Shown here piece by piece: positions 53,111 to 61,083 of a stretch of DNA of 64,000 bases (position 1 is the stretch's first letter; each line of letters starts with the position of its first letter). The DNA lies in assembly GCF_002155965.1 (NCBI RefSeq), contig NZ_MUMH01000048.1:1-64000 (forward strand), read 5' to 3'. The notes under the pieces were generated by a model that had not been told where the DNA came from, did no database searches, and worked only from the letters and a program-made list of their open reading frames with translations. The stretch comes from Allokutzneria sp. NRRL B-24872. GTDB taxonomy: Bacteria; Actinomycetota; Actinomycetes; Mycobacteriales; Pseudonocardiaceae. A program made the position numbers and the translations under genes.

Positions 53111-54667
53111 GTGAGCCAGACCATCAATGACGCTGGGGCCGATCTTCCCGTCGACCACCTCGCCGAGGTGCACGACCGCGTTGCCGCGGGTGGGGCGGAG
53201 AAGTACCACAAGGCCAACGCCGCCAAGGGCAAGCTCTTCGCGCGCGAGCGGGTCGAGCGCCTGGTCGACAAGGGCAGCTTCGTCGAGGACGGGCTGTACG
53301 CGAACGCGCTGGCCGACGGGCTCCCGGCGGACGGCGTGATCACCGGGACGGCGACCATCGACGGGCGGCCGGTCTGCCTGATGGCCAACGACTCCACGGT
53401 CAAGGCGGGGTCGTGGGGCGCGCGCACCGTCGAGAAGATCATCCGGATCATCGAGGTCGCGTACTCCACCAGCGTGCCCATGGTCTACCTGGTGGACTCG
53501 GCCGGAGCGCGGATCACCGACCAGGTGGACCTGTTCCCGGGCCGCCGCGGCGCCGGCAAGATCTTCCACAACCAGGTCCGCGCATCGGGCTCGATCCCGC
53601 AGGTCTGCGCGCTGTTCGGGCCGAGCGCGGCGGGCGGCGCCTACATCCCCGCGTTCTGCGACGTGGTGATCATGGTCGAGGGCAACGCCTCGATGTACCT
53701 GGGCTCGGACCGGATGGTCGAGATGGTCACCGGTGAGAAGACCACCCTGGAGGAGATGGGCGGCGCCGCCGTGCACTGCACCACCTCGGGCGTCGGGCAC
53801 TTCCTGGCCAAGACCGAGGACGAGGCGCTGGGGACGGTGCGCTCCTACCTGTCCTACCTGCCGTCGAACTGGCAGGGCGAGCCGCCGGTGGCCGAGCCCG
53901 AGGGACCGGGCAAGGGCGACCTGCGCAAGCTCGTCCCGGAGAGCGAGCGGCAGGCATTCGACATGCGCCGCTACGTCAAGGCGCTGCTGGACGACGGTTC
54001 GTTCTTCGAGATCCACGCGCTGTGGGCGAAGGAGCTGACGGTCGGCTTCGGCAGGCTCGACGGCCGCGTCGTCGGGATCGTCGCGAACAACTCGATGTTC
54101 AAGGGCGGCGTGCTCTTCGTCGACTCCGCGGACAAGGCCAGCCGGTTCATCCAGCTCTGCGACGCCTTCAACGTGCCGCTGCTGTTCCTCTCCGACGTGC
54201 CGGGCTTCATGGTCGGCACCGCCGTGGAGAAGCAGGGCATCATCCGGCACGGCGCGAAGATGATCACTGCCGTCTCCGAGGCCACCGTGCCGAAGATGTG
54301 CGTGGTGGTGCGCAAGGCCTACGGCGCCGGTCTGTACGCGATGGCCGGGCCGGGCTTCGAGCCGGACGCCACGATCGCGCTGCCCACCGCCAAGATCGCG
54401 GTGATGGGCGCGGAGGCCGCGGTGAACGCGGTCTACGCCAACAAGATCGCGGCCATCGAGGACGAGGCGGAGCGCGCGGCCTTCGTCCAGGCCAAGCGCG
54501 CCGAGTACGAGCAGGACATCGACATCCTGCGGCTGGCGAGCGAGCTGGTGATCGACACCATCACCCAGCCCGAGGACCTGCGCGCGGAGCTGATCCGGCG
54601 TTACCGGGCCGCGGCCAGCAAGGACCGCCACTTCTCCCGTCGCCGCCACGGGGTCACCCCCGTCTGA
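53111..54667 (+). CDS. Second acyl-CoA carboxylase carboxyltransferase subunit
   Basis: A 518-residue AccD-family carboxyltransferase, clearly distinct from AccD5: FPGRRGAGKIFHNQVRASG and FGPSAAGGAYIPAFCDVV in the N-terminal half, then VVVRKAYGAGLYAMAGPGFE in the C-terminal oxyanion region. The pattern is closer to methylcrotonyl-CoA/glutaconyl-CoA type subunits than to propionyl-CoA types. GTG 53111 follows TAATCT (53098-53103) by 7 bases, so leaderless. No alpha subunit is adjacent; AccA3 may serve. Proximity to HMG-CoA lyase suggests branched-chain acyl-CoA breakdown. Confidence 0.88.
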   Translation: MSQTINDAGADLPVDHLAEVHDRVAAGGAEKYHKANAAKGKLFARERVERLVDKGSFVEDGLYANALADGLPADGVITGTATIDGRPVCLMANDSTVKAGSWGARTVEKIIRIIEVAYSTSVPMVYLVDSAGARITDQVDLFPGRRGAGKIFHNQVRASGSIPQVCALFGPSAAGGAYIPAFCDVVIMVEGNASMYLGSDRMVEMVTGEKTTLEEMGGAAVHCTTSGVGHFLAKTEDEALGTVRSYLSYLPSNWQGEPPVAEPEGPGKGDLRKLVPESERQAFDMRRYVKALLDDGSFFEIHALWAKELTVGFGRLDGRVVGIVANNSMFKGGVLFVDSADKASRFIQLCDAFNVPLLFLSDVPGFMVGTAVEKQGIIRHGAKMITAVSEATVPKMCVVVRKAYGAGLYAMAGPGFEPDATIALPTAKIAVMGAEAAVNAVYANKIAAIEDEAERAAFVQAKRAEYEQDIDILRLASELVIDTITQPEDLRAELIRRYRAAASKDRHFSRRRHGVTPV

Positions 54668-54728
54668 GCCGTGTCACCGCCCGCCGCCACCGGAGTGGCG
54701 GCGGGCGCCGCGACCGCTCGCATCGGAC

Positions 54729-55037
54729 TCAGGACCCGGGCTTCTTGCAGCTCTTCCCGAGGTACACGGCGTACCGCGTCTGCGGGACGTATCCGATTCT
54801 TGTGGTGCCAGGGCCGACGCAATGAACCTCGTTCGGCAGGATCAGTTTCTCGACCCTGATTTGGACCCATCCAGAACCGCAGTGCCCGTAGAAGGCGAAA
54901 CCTGCCCAGTCGGAGTAGTAGCCACAGGGGAAATCTCCGCGCTGCGTCTCGTTCGCACTGGCTGAAGCCGTGTTGGCCGTGCCGAGCGTTGCAAGGGTTG
55001 CAACGGCGGCCAACGCCGCCGAAATACGCTTCTTCAT
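54729..55037 (-). CDS. Small secreted protein, DUF6355-like
   Basis: A 102-residue protein with a signal peptide (MKKRISAALAAVATLATLG, cleavage near ASA) and a mature part of about 70 residues rich in Cys, Gly and aromatic residues: PCGYYSDWAGFAFYGHC, VQIRV, HCVGPGTTRIG, AVYLGKSC. Four cysteines probably form two disulfides. The pattern recalls DUF6355, annotated in places as a natural-product-biosynthesis-associated family. No biosynthetic cluster is present here. It is a monocistronic gene of unknown function. Confidence 0.65.
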   Translation of the reverse strand: MKKRISAALAAVATLATLGTANTASASANETQRGDFPCGYYSDWAGFAFYGHCGSGWVQIRVEKLILPNEVHCVGPGTTRIGYVPQTRYAVYLGKSCKKPGS

Positions 55038-55235
55038 GTTCGCCCCTCATGTCCCGGTGATTCGTGGCGTGGCGGGAAATGTAGGAGTGACGAAGTGGGG
55101 CGGCAAGACTTTGTCTTTTCTTGAGGTCTGCCGGAAAGTCGATGCTTCGCCTGGATGCGCACGTGTTGAGATGTTGTGACGCGGTTCACGTGTCGCTGCA
55201 AAAAGTGACACGAGTGAGTTTTAGTCGAATTCTTT

Positions 55236-56021
55236 TCACTCCGCCCGGGACAGCAGCTCCAGTGCGCGGTCGTGCAGGCGCGCGTTCGAGGTCAGCACGC
55301 TCCCCGCGGTGTAGTCGGCGGAGCCGTCCAGCGCGCTGAACCGCCCGCCGGCCTCCTCGACCAGGACCTGGACCGAGGCGACGTCCCACGGGTTCACGAT
55401 CGCTTCGGCGGCCAGGTCGAGCGCGCCCTCCGCGACCAGGCAGTGCTGCCAGAAGTCGCCGAACGCGCGGGTCTCCCAGCACGCGTCGGCCAGACGCAGG
55501 TAGGCCTCGCGCGAGTGGAACTCCACCCAGGAGCCGAGGTGCGTGGTCGACAGGTAGGCGTCGGCCATATCGTCGACCCCGGACACCGAGATCCGGCGTT
55601 CGGACCCGTCGGGATCGGTCGTCCACGCGCCCGTGCCCCGCGCCGCCCACCACCGGCGGCCGAGAGCAGGGGCGCTCACCACGCCCAGCTCCGGGGTGCC
55701 GTCGACGACCAGGGCGATCAGCGTCGCCCAAGCGGGTACTCCGCGCAGGAAGTTCTTCGTGCCGTCGATGGGGTCGAGCACCCACGCGCGGCCCGCCCCC
55801 GCCGTGCCGCCGCGCTCCTCGCCCGCGACCGCGTCCCCGGGCCGGGCGTCGGCGAGCAGTTCGCGGACGGCGTCCTCGACGGCCAGGTCGGCGTCGGTGA
55901 CGGGGGTGCGGTCGGGTTTGCGGTCGACCTTGAGGTCCCTGGCGAGGAAGCGCCGCGAGGTGATGGCGTCGGCGGCGTCGGCGAGGCGGAGCGCAAGATC
56001 GAGATCAGCCGTGAGGTCCAC
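55236..56021 (-). CDS. hisN: Histidinol-phosphatase, inositol monophosphatase family
   Basis: A 261-residue Mg-dependent phosphatase of the IMPase superfamily. Metal sites: VAGEERGG, WVLDPIDGTKNFLRG, and the C-terminal NPWDVASVQVLVEEAGG. The sequence resembles actinobacterial HisN, which dephosphorylates histidinol phosphate in histidine synthesis. GTG 56021 is 7 bases after TAGGCT (56029-56034), leaderless. It has no operon partners, and inositol monophosphatase activity cannot be excluded. Confidence 0.88.
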   Translation of the reverse strand: MDLTADLDLALRLADAADAITSRRFLARDLKVDRKPDRTPVTDADLAVEDAVRELLADARPGDAVAGEERGGTAGAGRAWVLDPIDGTKNFLRGVPAWATLIALVVDGTPELGVVSAPALGRRWWAARGTGAWTTDPDGSERRISVSGVDDMADAYLSTTHLGSWVEFHSREAYLRLADACWETRAFGDFWQHCLVAEGALDLAAEAIVNPWDVASVQVLVEEAGGRFSALDGSADYTAGSVLTSNARLHDRALELLSRAE

Positions 56022-56959
56022 GCGGATGAGCCTAGGTGTTCTGTCTCAGGTGGTTGTGAACGTAGGGACACATCGCCAGATGATCTTGGGGCAGCGGAGT
56101 GCCTCCAGGGCCGGTGTGGATTGCGACAGTCAGACCTGTCCAGCCGCCGTGGTCGCCGATCGAGCAATTGGCCCAGTTCGGGGGCGGAGGAAATCCTTAC
56201 GCGAAGCAACAGACCTCCTGCGCCGGAACGCGAAGCAGCAACTTGCCGAGTTGATCGCTTTCTTGCTTGAGCGTCAGCACGCAGTCCCGGCATGGCGTTG
56301 GCGGCTCGCAGCTCGCGCGCAAACGCTGATGGACCTGGTCAGAACGACCAGGTCCATCAGCTCCTCCCCCAACCGTTCCAAGATGGAGCTGTCGAGGAAG
56401 TCGGTTCTGGCTCGGACCGGGCAGTACCGTCCCGAGCCAGTGATCGAGATCCGCGTCAACAGAGCCCGATCTCCCTGAGTTCGGCCGTGCCAACGAACGT
56501 ACTCAGCGTTTACGTGACCCCGGTCACTAGCCGATTGTCACGCGCAGCTACTGTATCGTCCTTTGCGCGGCGAGCAAACCATTCGGACACCTTCGGACGC
56601 CCACGAACAGGGGTTTCCTTCCCGCTGTCGTCGTCATTCCGCGCTAGAGGAACCTGATTCAGGGCCCGAACTGCAATTTTCTGGACGTCTTTGGACACAT
56701 TCGGATGCATCCGGACATGGGGCATCTGCACCGACTAGACCAATACCGCCCTGATGGGGAAAATGTCGCCACGGCGAACGCGTCACCCGTGTCCGCCGAG
56801 TGGAAATCGTCAAATTTCCACAACCCGCTGGTTCGCCAACTGGCGGTGGCTGTAGTCGACGGTTCACCCCGTCGAGCAGGCCGTGCCATCAGGTGGTGTC
56901 GCGGGGCGATCCTCGAGGTGGTCCCGCGACACCGCGTTCGACGTACGACATGAGGTTCA
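56022..56959. other. 938-base gene-poor region, AT-enriched
   Basis: I see no credible gene on either strand; open frames lack the GC-rich third positions of neighbours. Contents: the perfect 16-bp hairpin 56325-56361, GTGACCCCGGTCAC (56514-56527), a run of TTCGGA/TCGGACA-type words between 56578 and 56720, and the 12-base palindrome CGGATGCATCCG (56702-56713). It is likely foreign or decayed sequence carrying the control region of the HTH island. Confidence 0.5.
56325..56361. repeat. Perfect 16-bp inverted repeat
   Basis: GCTGATGGACCTGGTC (56325-56340), loop AGAAC, GACCAGGTCCATCAGC (56346-56361). A stem-loop this exact in a non-coding region may be a terminator, a transposon end or a REP-like element. 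No gene ends directly beside it. Confidence 0.7.
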
Positions 56960-57220
56960 ATGACTGTGACCAGGATGAACAAGACTCGACCGTCACACGC
57001 GTGGGAGCACTGGTCCAGCGCATGGGTCCCGACAGTGATCCTCGCGCTAACCATGCTGTTCGCGGGCTGGATGCTTCACCGCGGGCATACCCCGGTTGAG
57101 GCGGTCAGCACCGCCGTGGTGCTGGTCGTGACGGTGCTGGCCCTATCCACCGGTGCTCTCAAACTGCGCCGCGCCGTCTGGCGCGTGGTGCAGGACTCCG
57201 TGTCCTCGGCGGAGCGGTGA
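56960..57220 (+). CDS. Small membrane protein of the HTH island
   Basis: An 86-residue protein from ATG 56960. Two membrane helices are predicted (WVPTVILALTMLFAGWML and AVSTAVVLVVTVLALSTGAL) with a basic C-terminus KLRRAVWRVVQD. The stop overlaps the start of the next gene (TGATG at 57218-57222), so the two are co-translated. Codon use is less GC-biased than in the backbone. No family recognised; probably works with the membrane-anchored HTH protein. Confidence 0.6.
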   Translation: MTVTRMNKTRPSHAWEHWSSAWVPTVILALTMLFAGWMLHRGHTPVEAVSTAVVLVVTVLALSTGALKLRRAVWRVVQDSVSSAER

Positions 57221-58464
57221 TGAGCAAGACACAAGTCATCCCGATGGCCTCCGCGGAAACCCCAAATCGGGCGTACAACCTCGGCGTACCGCTGCGCACC
57301 GTCTCGCTGGTCGACCCGGCGATGCAAGCTCGCCACGATCTCTGCGCATTCATCAAGCGAATCGCGACTCAGCAAGGGCTCCGGCCCGACAGGCTGGCCC
57401 GGCGCGCAGGCCTGTCGCGCACGGAGGAGTTGGCTTATATCCAGGACTGGGTTCCGCCGACAGCCGACGCCGTACTAAAGCTACTTAGGTCGCTTCGCCT
57501 GGGGCGGCAGGCGCGGGCACAGGCGAACGTCGCGTTCCGGATCGGCCATGAGGGCATCGACCCCGAACTGGTCATGCCTCTGGACTTCGCGGGCAGTGCA
57601 CCGAAGGACCTATCGAAGCCGCGCCAGGGAGCCGGTCGTCGCACCGCCGTGCGCCTGAACATGCCCGAAACCCCAAACGTACCGCCACGCTCGCACACGG
57701 CAGCTGTGCCGACCCTGTTGGCAGAACTTGATGCGCGGGCGGCGCCGGAATTCAACAAACTGCTGCGACTGCTTCAAGAGCGTTCTGGACGCACTCCTGG
57801 ACAGCTTGCCAAGGCCTCAGGTATCCCGCGTAGCTCCTGCTACGACATGGTCAAGCCCGACCGGCAGAACCTGCCCGTCAAGCACGAACATGTTCAAGCC
57901 TTTGCCGTCGCCTGCGGCCTGACGAGTACGCAGGTCCAGCGGATCATGACCTTGTGGACGCGATGTCGCGCACAGCAACACGCTGCGCCTGAACTCCCCG
58001 TGGCCACGACCCCCGCCGTGCCCATAGCCCCGCATTCCCAGGTCTGTGCGCGAACGCACGAGGACGAGCAGAGGTTCCAGACAGAGCGCTGGGAGCCGGG
58101 GGCGATTATCGCAATCATCGTGGTCTTCGCTCTGCTGACGGTCGGGCTCAGCGTGGCTGCCGGGATGTATCTGTTTAGCGAGATTCACCTCCAGCAGCTT
58201 CAGATGAACCGGGCGCTGGTCTCCAGCGTGATCGCGCTGGCGATCGCCTCGATGTTTGGGCTCGGCTTCATGTTGATCGTCAACCGACCTTTCAGGAGAC
58301 GGGAGACCCGGCAGTCTCCGCAGCTGATCATGACCCCAAGATCACCGCGCACGCGGCCGATACCCCCGGTCCAGCCAGCACCGCAACCGGCCCCGGACGC
58401 TGGCCGAGAATGGGCGAAACGACTCGCGCGTCTTCCCCGGCGTGAGGGTGACGAGGCCACCTGA
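57220..58464 (+). CDS. Membrane-anchored protein with two HTH-like regions
   Basis: A 414-residue protein from ATG 57220 (GGAG upstream). Two XRE-like helix-turn-helix regions are suggested at about 37-105 (DLCAFIKRIATQQGLRPDRL, RRAGLSRTEELAYI) and 176-247 (LRLLQERSGRTPGQLAKASG, PRSSCYDMVKPDR). Two membrane helices follow (about 295-319 and 333-355), then a Pro/Arg-rich cytoplasmic tail. This order is unlike common one-component regulators. It is co-translated with a small two-helix membrane protein. It may be a membrane-tethered regulator; its function is unknown. Confidence 0.65.
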   Translation: MSKTQVIPMASAETPNRAYNLGVPLRTVSLVDPAMQARHDLCAFIKRIATQQGLRPDRLARRAGLSRTEELAYIQDWVPPTADAVLKLLRSLRLGRQARAQANVAFRIGHEGIDPELVMPLDFAGSAPKDLSKPRQGAGRRTAVRLNMPETPNVPPRSHTAAVPTLLAELDARAAPEFNKLLRLLQERSGRTPGQLAKASGIPRSSCYDMVKPDRQNLPVKHEHVQAFAVACGLTSTQVQRIMTLWTRCRAQQHAAPELPVATTPAVPIAPHSQVCARTHEDEQRFQTERWEPGAIIAIIVVFALLTVGLSVAAGMYLFSEIHLQQLQMNRALVSSVIALAIASMFGLGFMLIVNRPFRRRETRQSPQLIMTPRSPRTRPIPPVQPAPQPAPDAGREWAKRLARLPRREGDEAT

Positions 58465-58481
58465 CCAGCAACCTGCCCACC

Positions 58482-58519
58482 GGAGCTGTCCCTCGAGCAC
58501 AGGCTTGAGGGACAGCTCC
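58482..58519 (+). terminator. Terminator after the HTH gene
   Basis: GGAGCTGTCCCTC (58482-58494) and GAGGGACAGCTCC (58507-58519) form a perfect 13-bp stem; GAGC/GCTT extend it inward. It lies 18 bases after the stop. Confidence 0.85.
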
Positions 58520-58641
58520 AGGGCGCCGGGTCGCGCCGGAATCCTCGGCTGCGTCCACTGCTGATTGGGTGTCTGCGCAAGGGCAATGGCGCGACACCTC
58601 ATCGTCGCCGGATCGGGCCGACCATCCGCAAGCCGCACTTC

Positions 58642-58656
58642 TAACCTCATAGGTCA
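58642..58656 (+). promoter_or_regulatory. Operator-like palindrome upstream of the response regulator
   Basis: TAACCT-CAT-AGGTCA, near-perfect inverted repeat in the -35 region of the promoter whose -10 is TAGGCT (58664-58669). It matches the site at 59357-59371 in arms and spacing, so one regulator probably controls both. Confidence 0.55.
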
Positions 58657-58675
58657 ATACACCTAGGCTGGCACC

Positions 58676-59350
58676 GTGAGCGTCGTGCTGCTGGCCGAGG
58701 ACGATCCGGCCATCGCTGAACCCCTCTCCCGCGCGCTCAGCCGGGAGGGCTATTCCGTCCAGGTCGTCTCCGAGGGCCCGGCCGCACTGGCCGCCGCGGT
58801 CAACGGCGGCGTGGACCTGCTGGTGCTCGACCTGGGGCTGCCGGGGCTGGACGGGCTGGAGGTCTGCCGCCGCCTGCGCGCGGCCGGGCGGGGCATACCC
58901 GTGCTGATGCTCACCGCGCGCGTGGACGAGGTGGACTTCGTGGTCGGCCTCGACGCCGGCGCCGACGACTACGTGGCCAAACCGTTCCGGCTGGCGGAGC
59001 TGATGGCCCGCATCCGCGCGCTGCTGCGCCGTCGCGCGCACAGCAGCCTGGAGGCCAACGGTGTGCGCATCGACTTCGCCGCGCGTCGCGTGCAGGTCGA
59101 CGGCCGCGAGGTGCAGTTGGCCAACAAGGAGTTCGAGCTGCTTCGCGTGCTGATGGAGCGCGCGGGGCAGGTGGTCAGCCGCGACGACATCCTCGAAGAG
59201 GTCTGGAACGACCCGGAGCTGCGCGGGAGCAAGACGCTGGACATGCACATCTCGTGGCTGCGCAGGAAGATCGGCGACGCTCACGCCGGTATGACCGAGC
59301 GGCGCATCGCGACCGTGCGCGGGGTCGGGTTCCGCTTCAACGCCGACTGA
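58676..59350 (+). CDS. OmpR-family response regulator
   Basis: A 224-residue protein. The receiver domain (about 1-118) has acidic pocket AEDDP, phosphorylation Asp 52 (LLVLDLGLPG) and Lys 102 (YVAKPF). A winged-helix output domain follows (about 128-223: LANKEFELLRVLMERAGQVV, KTLDMHISWLRRKIG, IATVRGVGFRF). GTG 58676 is 6 bases after TAGGCT, leaderless. The cognate kinase is at 59802, with an NTF2-like gene between. Confidence 0.95.
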   Translation: MSVVLLAEDDPAIAEPLSRALSREGYSVQVVSEGPAALAAAVNGGVDLLVLDLGLPGLDGLEVCRRLRAAGRGIPVLMLTARVDEVDFVVGLDAGADDYVAKPFRLAELMARIRALLRRRAHSSLEANGVRIDFAARRVQVDGREVQLANKEFELLRVLMERAGQVVSRDDILEEVWNDPELRGSKTLDMHISWLRRKIGDAHAGMTERRIATVRGVGFRFNAD

Positions 59351-59356
59351 ATCCCC

Positions 59357-59371
59357 TTACCTGTGAGGTAA
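59357..59371 (+). promoter_or_regulatory. Operator-like palindrome TTACCT-GTG-AGGTAA
   Basis: A perfect 6-base inverted repeat with a 3-base spacer, between the response regulator stop and the NTF2-like gene. It is the same type as 58642-58656. Confidence 0.55.
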
Positions 59372-59406
59372 TTGCTGTGCGGCACGCGGTGAACGAAGCT
59401 CATCGC

Positions 59407-59790
59407 ATGGCTGACAAGAGGAACTTCACCGTCGATTTCTGGGCCGACTTCTGGAAGGACCCGTTCGCCGCGCCGAGCGGGGACAGCGTGCTCTCCGACG
59501 ACATCGTCGGGTACTGGCCGGGCGACCCCGAGCCGGTGCGCGGGCTGCCCGACTACCTGGCGCGGATCGCCCGGCTGCTCACCGAGGTCCCGACGCTGCG
59601 CCTGGAGCTGCTGTCGCACGCGGCCACCGGCGATGCGATCTTCCTGCACTACGTGGCGCGCGGCACCGGGGTGGACGGGCCGTTCGAGTTCCAGGGCATG
59701 GACCGGGTGGTCGTGCGCGACGGGCTCGTGGTCGAGAACCTGGTCCGCTACGACGAGACGGCTCTGCGGCGGGCCGCCGGCCTGGCCTGA
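59407..59790 (+). CDS. NTF2-like/SnoaL-like protein
   Basis: A 127-residue protein from ATG 59407 with a cone-shaped NTF2 fold pattern: FWADFWKDPFAAPSG, GYWPGDPEPVRGLPDYLARI, and a repeated strand set ending GMDRVVVRDGLVVENLVRYDETAL. Such proteins are small-molecule binding domains, isomerases or hydrolases. It sits between a response regulator and its kinase, 11 bases before the kinase start, so a sensing or accessory role is plausible. Confidence 0.75.
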   Translation: MADKRNFTVDFWADFWKDPFAAPSGDSVLSDDIVGYWPGDPEPVRGLPDYLARIARLLTEVPTLRLELLSHAATGDAIFLHYVARGTGVDGPFEFQGMDRVVVRDGLVVENLVRYDETALRRAAGLA

Positions 59791-59801
59791 TAAACAGGCG
59801 C

Positions 59802-61076
59802 ATGCGCCGCCGCATCCTCCGTGCCATCCTGCTCGCCGTCCTGGTCACGGGGTTCGCGCTGGGCATCCCGCTCGGCTACAGCGCCCTCCAGGTCGTCGAG
59901 GACATCACCCGCAAGGAGCTCTCCACCAGGGCCAGGCAGATCGCCACGATCCTGGACGAGCAGCTCGCCAGGGGCGCCAAGATCGACCTCAACGAGGTCC
60001 AGCTGGTACCACCCGGCGGGGAGCTGGTCGTGCGGATGCCGGGGGAGGCGGACCGGCGGCTCGGCCCCGATCTCGTCGAGGACGACACGCTCACCGAGCG
60101 GCAGCCGATCGTGCGCCAGGGGGAGGTCCTGCTCACCATCCCCGACGCCAACCTGCGCCGCGACCAGCTGGAGATGGCCGGGCTGGTGATGCTGCTGGTC
60201 GTGCTGTCGATGGGCATCGGGACGGCGGTCGCGACGGTCACCGCACGCCGCCTCGCCGACCCGTTGCGGCACGTCGCCAACCGCGCGGCCCGGCTCGGCG
60301 CGGGTGACTTCCGGCCCGACCGCCGCCGGTACGAGGTTCCCGAGCTGGACCGCCTCGCCGAGGCGCTGGACACCTCGGCCTCCGCGTTGGCCGAGCTGAT
60401 GCAGCGCGAGCGCGAGCTGATCGGCGACGTCTCGCACCAGCTGCGCAGCCGCCTCACCGCGATGCGGCTGCGGCTGGAGGCCCTCGCCATGCACCCGGAG
60501 GAGTCCACCTCCAGCGAGGCCGCCGCCGCGCTGGAGCAGGTCGACCACCTGGTCACCGTGCTGGAGGAACTGCTCGCCGCCGCGCACCGGGCCCGCTCCG
60601 TCGGCGCCGAGCCGGTGGACCTCGCCGTGGAGCTGCCCGCGATCGCCGCGGAGTGGCGGGAGCCGCTGCGCAAGGAAGGCAGGGCGCTGCGCATCAGGGT
60701 CACCTCCGGGCTGCTCGCCAGGGCGACGCCGTCGCGGCTGCGCGAGGCGGTCGGCGTGCTGCTGGACAACGCGCGCGTGCACGGCGACGGCACGGTGACG
60801 ATCTCGGCGAAGCACGGGGACGGCATGGTCACCGTGGAGGTCACCGACGGTGGGACGGGCGTGCCCGACGAGCTGGTCGCGCACGTCTTCGAGCGCGGGG
60901 TCTCCGGCTCCGGCTCGACGGGGGTCGGCCTGGCACTGGCCCGCGCGCTGGTGGAGGCGGACGGCGGGCGGCTGGACCTGTCCTCAACGCGCCGCGCCAC
61001 GTTCGTGATCTTCCTGCCGGTGCCGCGCGCGGACGACGTGCTCGGCCTGCCCTGGCCAGCGGAGACGCCGCGTTAG
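59802..61076 (+). CDS. Sensor histidine kinase
   Basis: A 424-residue membrane kinase. Helix 1 at about 8-28, an extracytoplasmic sensor of about 95 residues, helix 2 at about 126-146, a HAMP linker, the HisKA motif DVSHQLRSRLTAMRLRLE (His 212) and a HATPase domain with LLDNARVHGDG and GSTGVGLALARALVEADGG. The E/D-HELRTPL consensus is altered to SHQLRSRL, seen in some actinobacterial kinases. It should phosphorylate the regulator at 58676. Stimulus unknown. Confidence 0.93.
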   Translation: MRRRILRAILLAVLVTGFALGIPLGYSALQVVEDITRKELSTRARQIATILDEQLARGAKIDLNEVQLVPPGGELVVRMPGEADRRLGPDLVEDDTLTERQPIVRQGEVLLTIPDANLRRDQLEMAGLVMLLVVLSMGIGTAVATVTARRLADPLRHVANRAARLGAGDFRPDRRRYEVPELDRLAEALDTSASALAELMQRERELIGDVSHQLRSRLTAMRLRLEALAMHPEESTSSEAAAALEQVDHLVTVLEELLAAAHRARSVGAEPVDLAVELPAIAAEWREPLRKEGRALRIRVTSGLLARATPSRLREAVGVLLDNARVHGDGTVTISAKHGDGMVTVEVTDGGTGVPDELVAHVFERGVSGSGSTGVGLALARALVEADGGRLDLSSTRRATFVIFLPVPRADDVLGLPWPAETPR

Positions 61077-61083
61077 CACCAGC

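Noticed and set aside
47682..55037. Natural-product gene cluster (O-methyltransferase and DUF6355-like protein)
   Set aside because: No synthase, other tailoring enzymes, transporter or regulator; the two genes are 6 kb apart among housekeeping genes.
56197..56493. Possible gene or transposase remnant in the gene-poor region
   Set aside because: The frame lacks GC-rich third positions, has no ribosome site and no recognisable transposase motif.
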